Below are positions 6,909 to 7,049 of a DNA stretch of 7,049 bases, piece after piece (position 1 is the first letter of the stretch; each line of letters begins with the position of its first letter). A program made the translations under genes and the position numbers. The notes under the pieces are model-generated. The model was not told where the DNA came from. It saw only the letters and a list, made by a program, of their open reading frames with translations, and did not search any database. Source of the stretch: an uncultured Erysipelotrichaceae bacterium (lineage in GTDB: Bacteria > Bacillota_I > Bacilli_A > RFN20 > CAG-826); NCBI GenBank assembly GCA_902782395.1, contig CACZNF010000052.1, positions 1 to 7,049 on the forward strand, written 5' to 3'.

Positions 6909-6960
6909 AAAAGTTAGGCCTAACTAACAAGCGTTTTTGTTAACATTTGACCTAACTTTT
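6909..6960 (-). terminator. Intrinsic terminator after the alcohol dehydrogenase gene
   Basis: Outer 10-bp stem AAAAGTTAGG (6909-6918)/CCTAACTTTT (6951-6960) encloses a second 6-bp hairpin TAACAA (6925-6930)/TTGTTA (6937-6942). On the minus strand the outer stem is followed by TTTTTATTTT, a good U-tract. It lies 14 nt past the stop of the upstream gene and ends 29 nt before the hyd -35 box, so it insulates the hyd operon. The right part of the loop also contains the perfect palindrome GTTAGGCCTAAC (6913-6924), allowing an alternative fold. Confidence 0.75.
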
Positions 6961-6974
6961 GTGATTTTAATTAA

Positions 6975-7049
6975 TTAATTGCCTTTGTAAGCATCGACCA
7001 AGATTTTCTTCATATCTTCGACGATTGGCATACGTGGGTTGGCTGGTGA
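6975..7049 (-). CDS. adhE: C-terminus of an iron-dependent alcohol dehydrogenase, probably AdhE (partial)
   Basis: Only the last 24 residues are visible (SPANPRMPIVEDMKKI then LVDAYKGN) before TAA 6977-6975. The xANPRxPxxxxxK...AYxG pattern is the end of the iron-dependent alcohol dehydrogenase domain and resembles AdhE, the bifunctional enzyme that reduces acetyl-CoA to ethanol with two NADH. The classic single-domain enzymes of the FucO/DhaT type end differently (GGNPREATxxDI), which favours AdhE, but 24 residues cannot prove it. The neighbouring NAD-linked hydrogenase fits a shared role in disposing of NADH. It is separated from the hyd operon by a terminator. Confidence 0.65.
   Translation of the reverse strand, partial: SPANPRMPIVEDMKKILVDAYKGN

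Noticed and set aside
6825..6960. Rex operator at the hyd promoter
   Set aside because: TTGTTAAC at 6937-6944 matches one half-site, but no properly spaced inverted partner (TTAACAA) follows, and it lies upstream of the promoter inside the terminator.
1..7049. CRISPR array, tRNA/rRNA gene, insertion sequence or prophage attachment site
   Set aside because: No regularly spaced repeats, no cloverleaf-like sequence in the short gaps, and no transposase or integrase frames; nearly all the window is coding.

Overview
All the genes in this window lie on the minus strand. The organism looks like a fermentative anaerobe of the Bacillota or a close relative (Mycoplasmatota-like lineages with the standard code are possible). 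The reasons are a trimeric NAD-linked [FeFe] hydrogenase next to what looks like an AdhE-type alcohol dehydrogenase, strong AGGAGG ribosome sites, moderate-to-low GC, and very tight gene packing. TGG encodes Trp, and intact genes end in TAA or TAG, so TGA is not read as Trp.

Layout in the direction of transcription (right to left). 7049-6975: last 24 codons of an iron-dependent alcohol dehydrogenase, probably adhE, closed by a terminator at 6960-6909. 6879-6851: a well-formed housekeeping promoter (TTGATA, 17 nt, TAAAAT) driving hydC (6809-6324), hydB (6321-4488) and hydA (4475-2709). These encode the NuoE-like, NuoF-like and catalytic subunits of an electron-bifurcating or NADH-dependent [FeFe] hydrogenase. 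A GC-rich hairpin at 2697-2674 follows hydA. Then come cysS (2648-1311) and, one base after its stop, a CPA2-like cation:proton antiporter. The antiporter apparently starts at TTG 1309 and runs out of the window on the left.

HydABC would couple NADH and reduced ferredoxin oxidation to H2 evolution (or the reverse). The alcohol dehydrogenase is a second NADH sink, so the right half of the window is a redox-balancing block. cysS and the antiporter are unrelated housekeeping genes, probably co-transcribed.

The most notable observation is that hydB is broken. It splits into two frames at about 5187, and about 25 residues that family members carry between KGTKV and YDIGGG are absent (net loss close to 74 nt). 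Both flanks are otherwise intact, with all expected Fe-S ligands, so this is either a very recent deletion or an assembly/sequencing error. A programmed frameshift does not explain it. I found no convincing evidence of a wholly new system. Lesser leads are a Ser in the H-cluster L1 motif of HydA, a CysS lacking its usual C-terminal tail, a Ser next to the conserved Asp of the antiporter, and two stacked hairpins in front of cysS.
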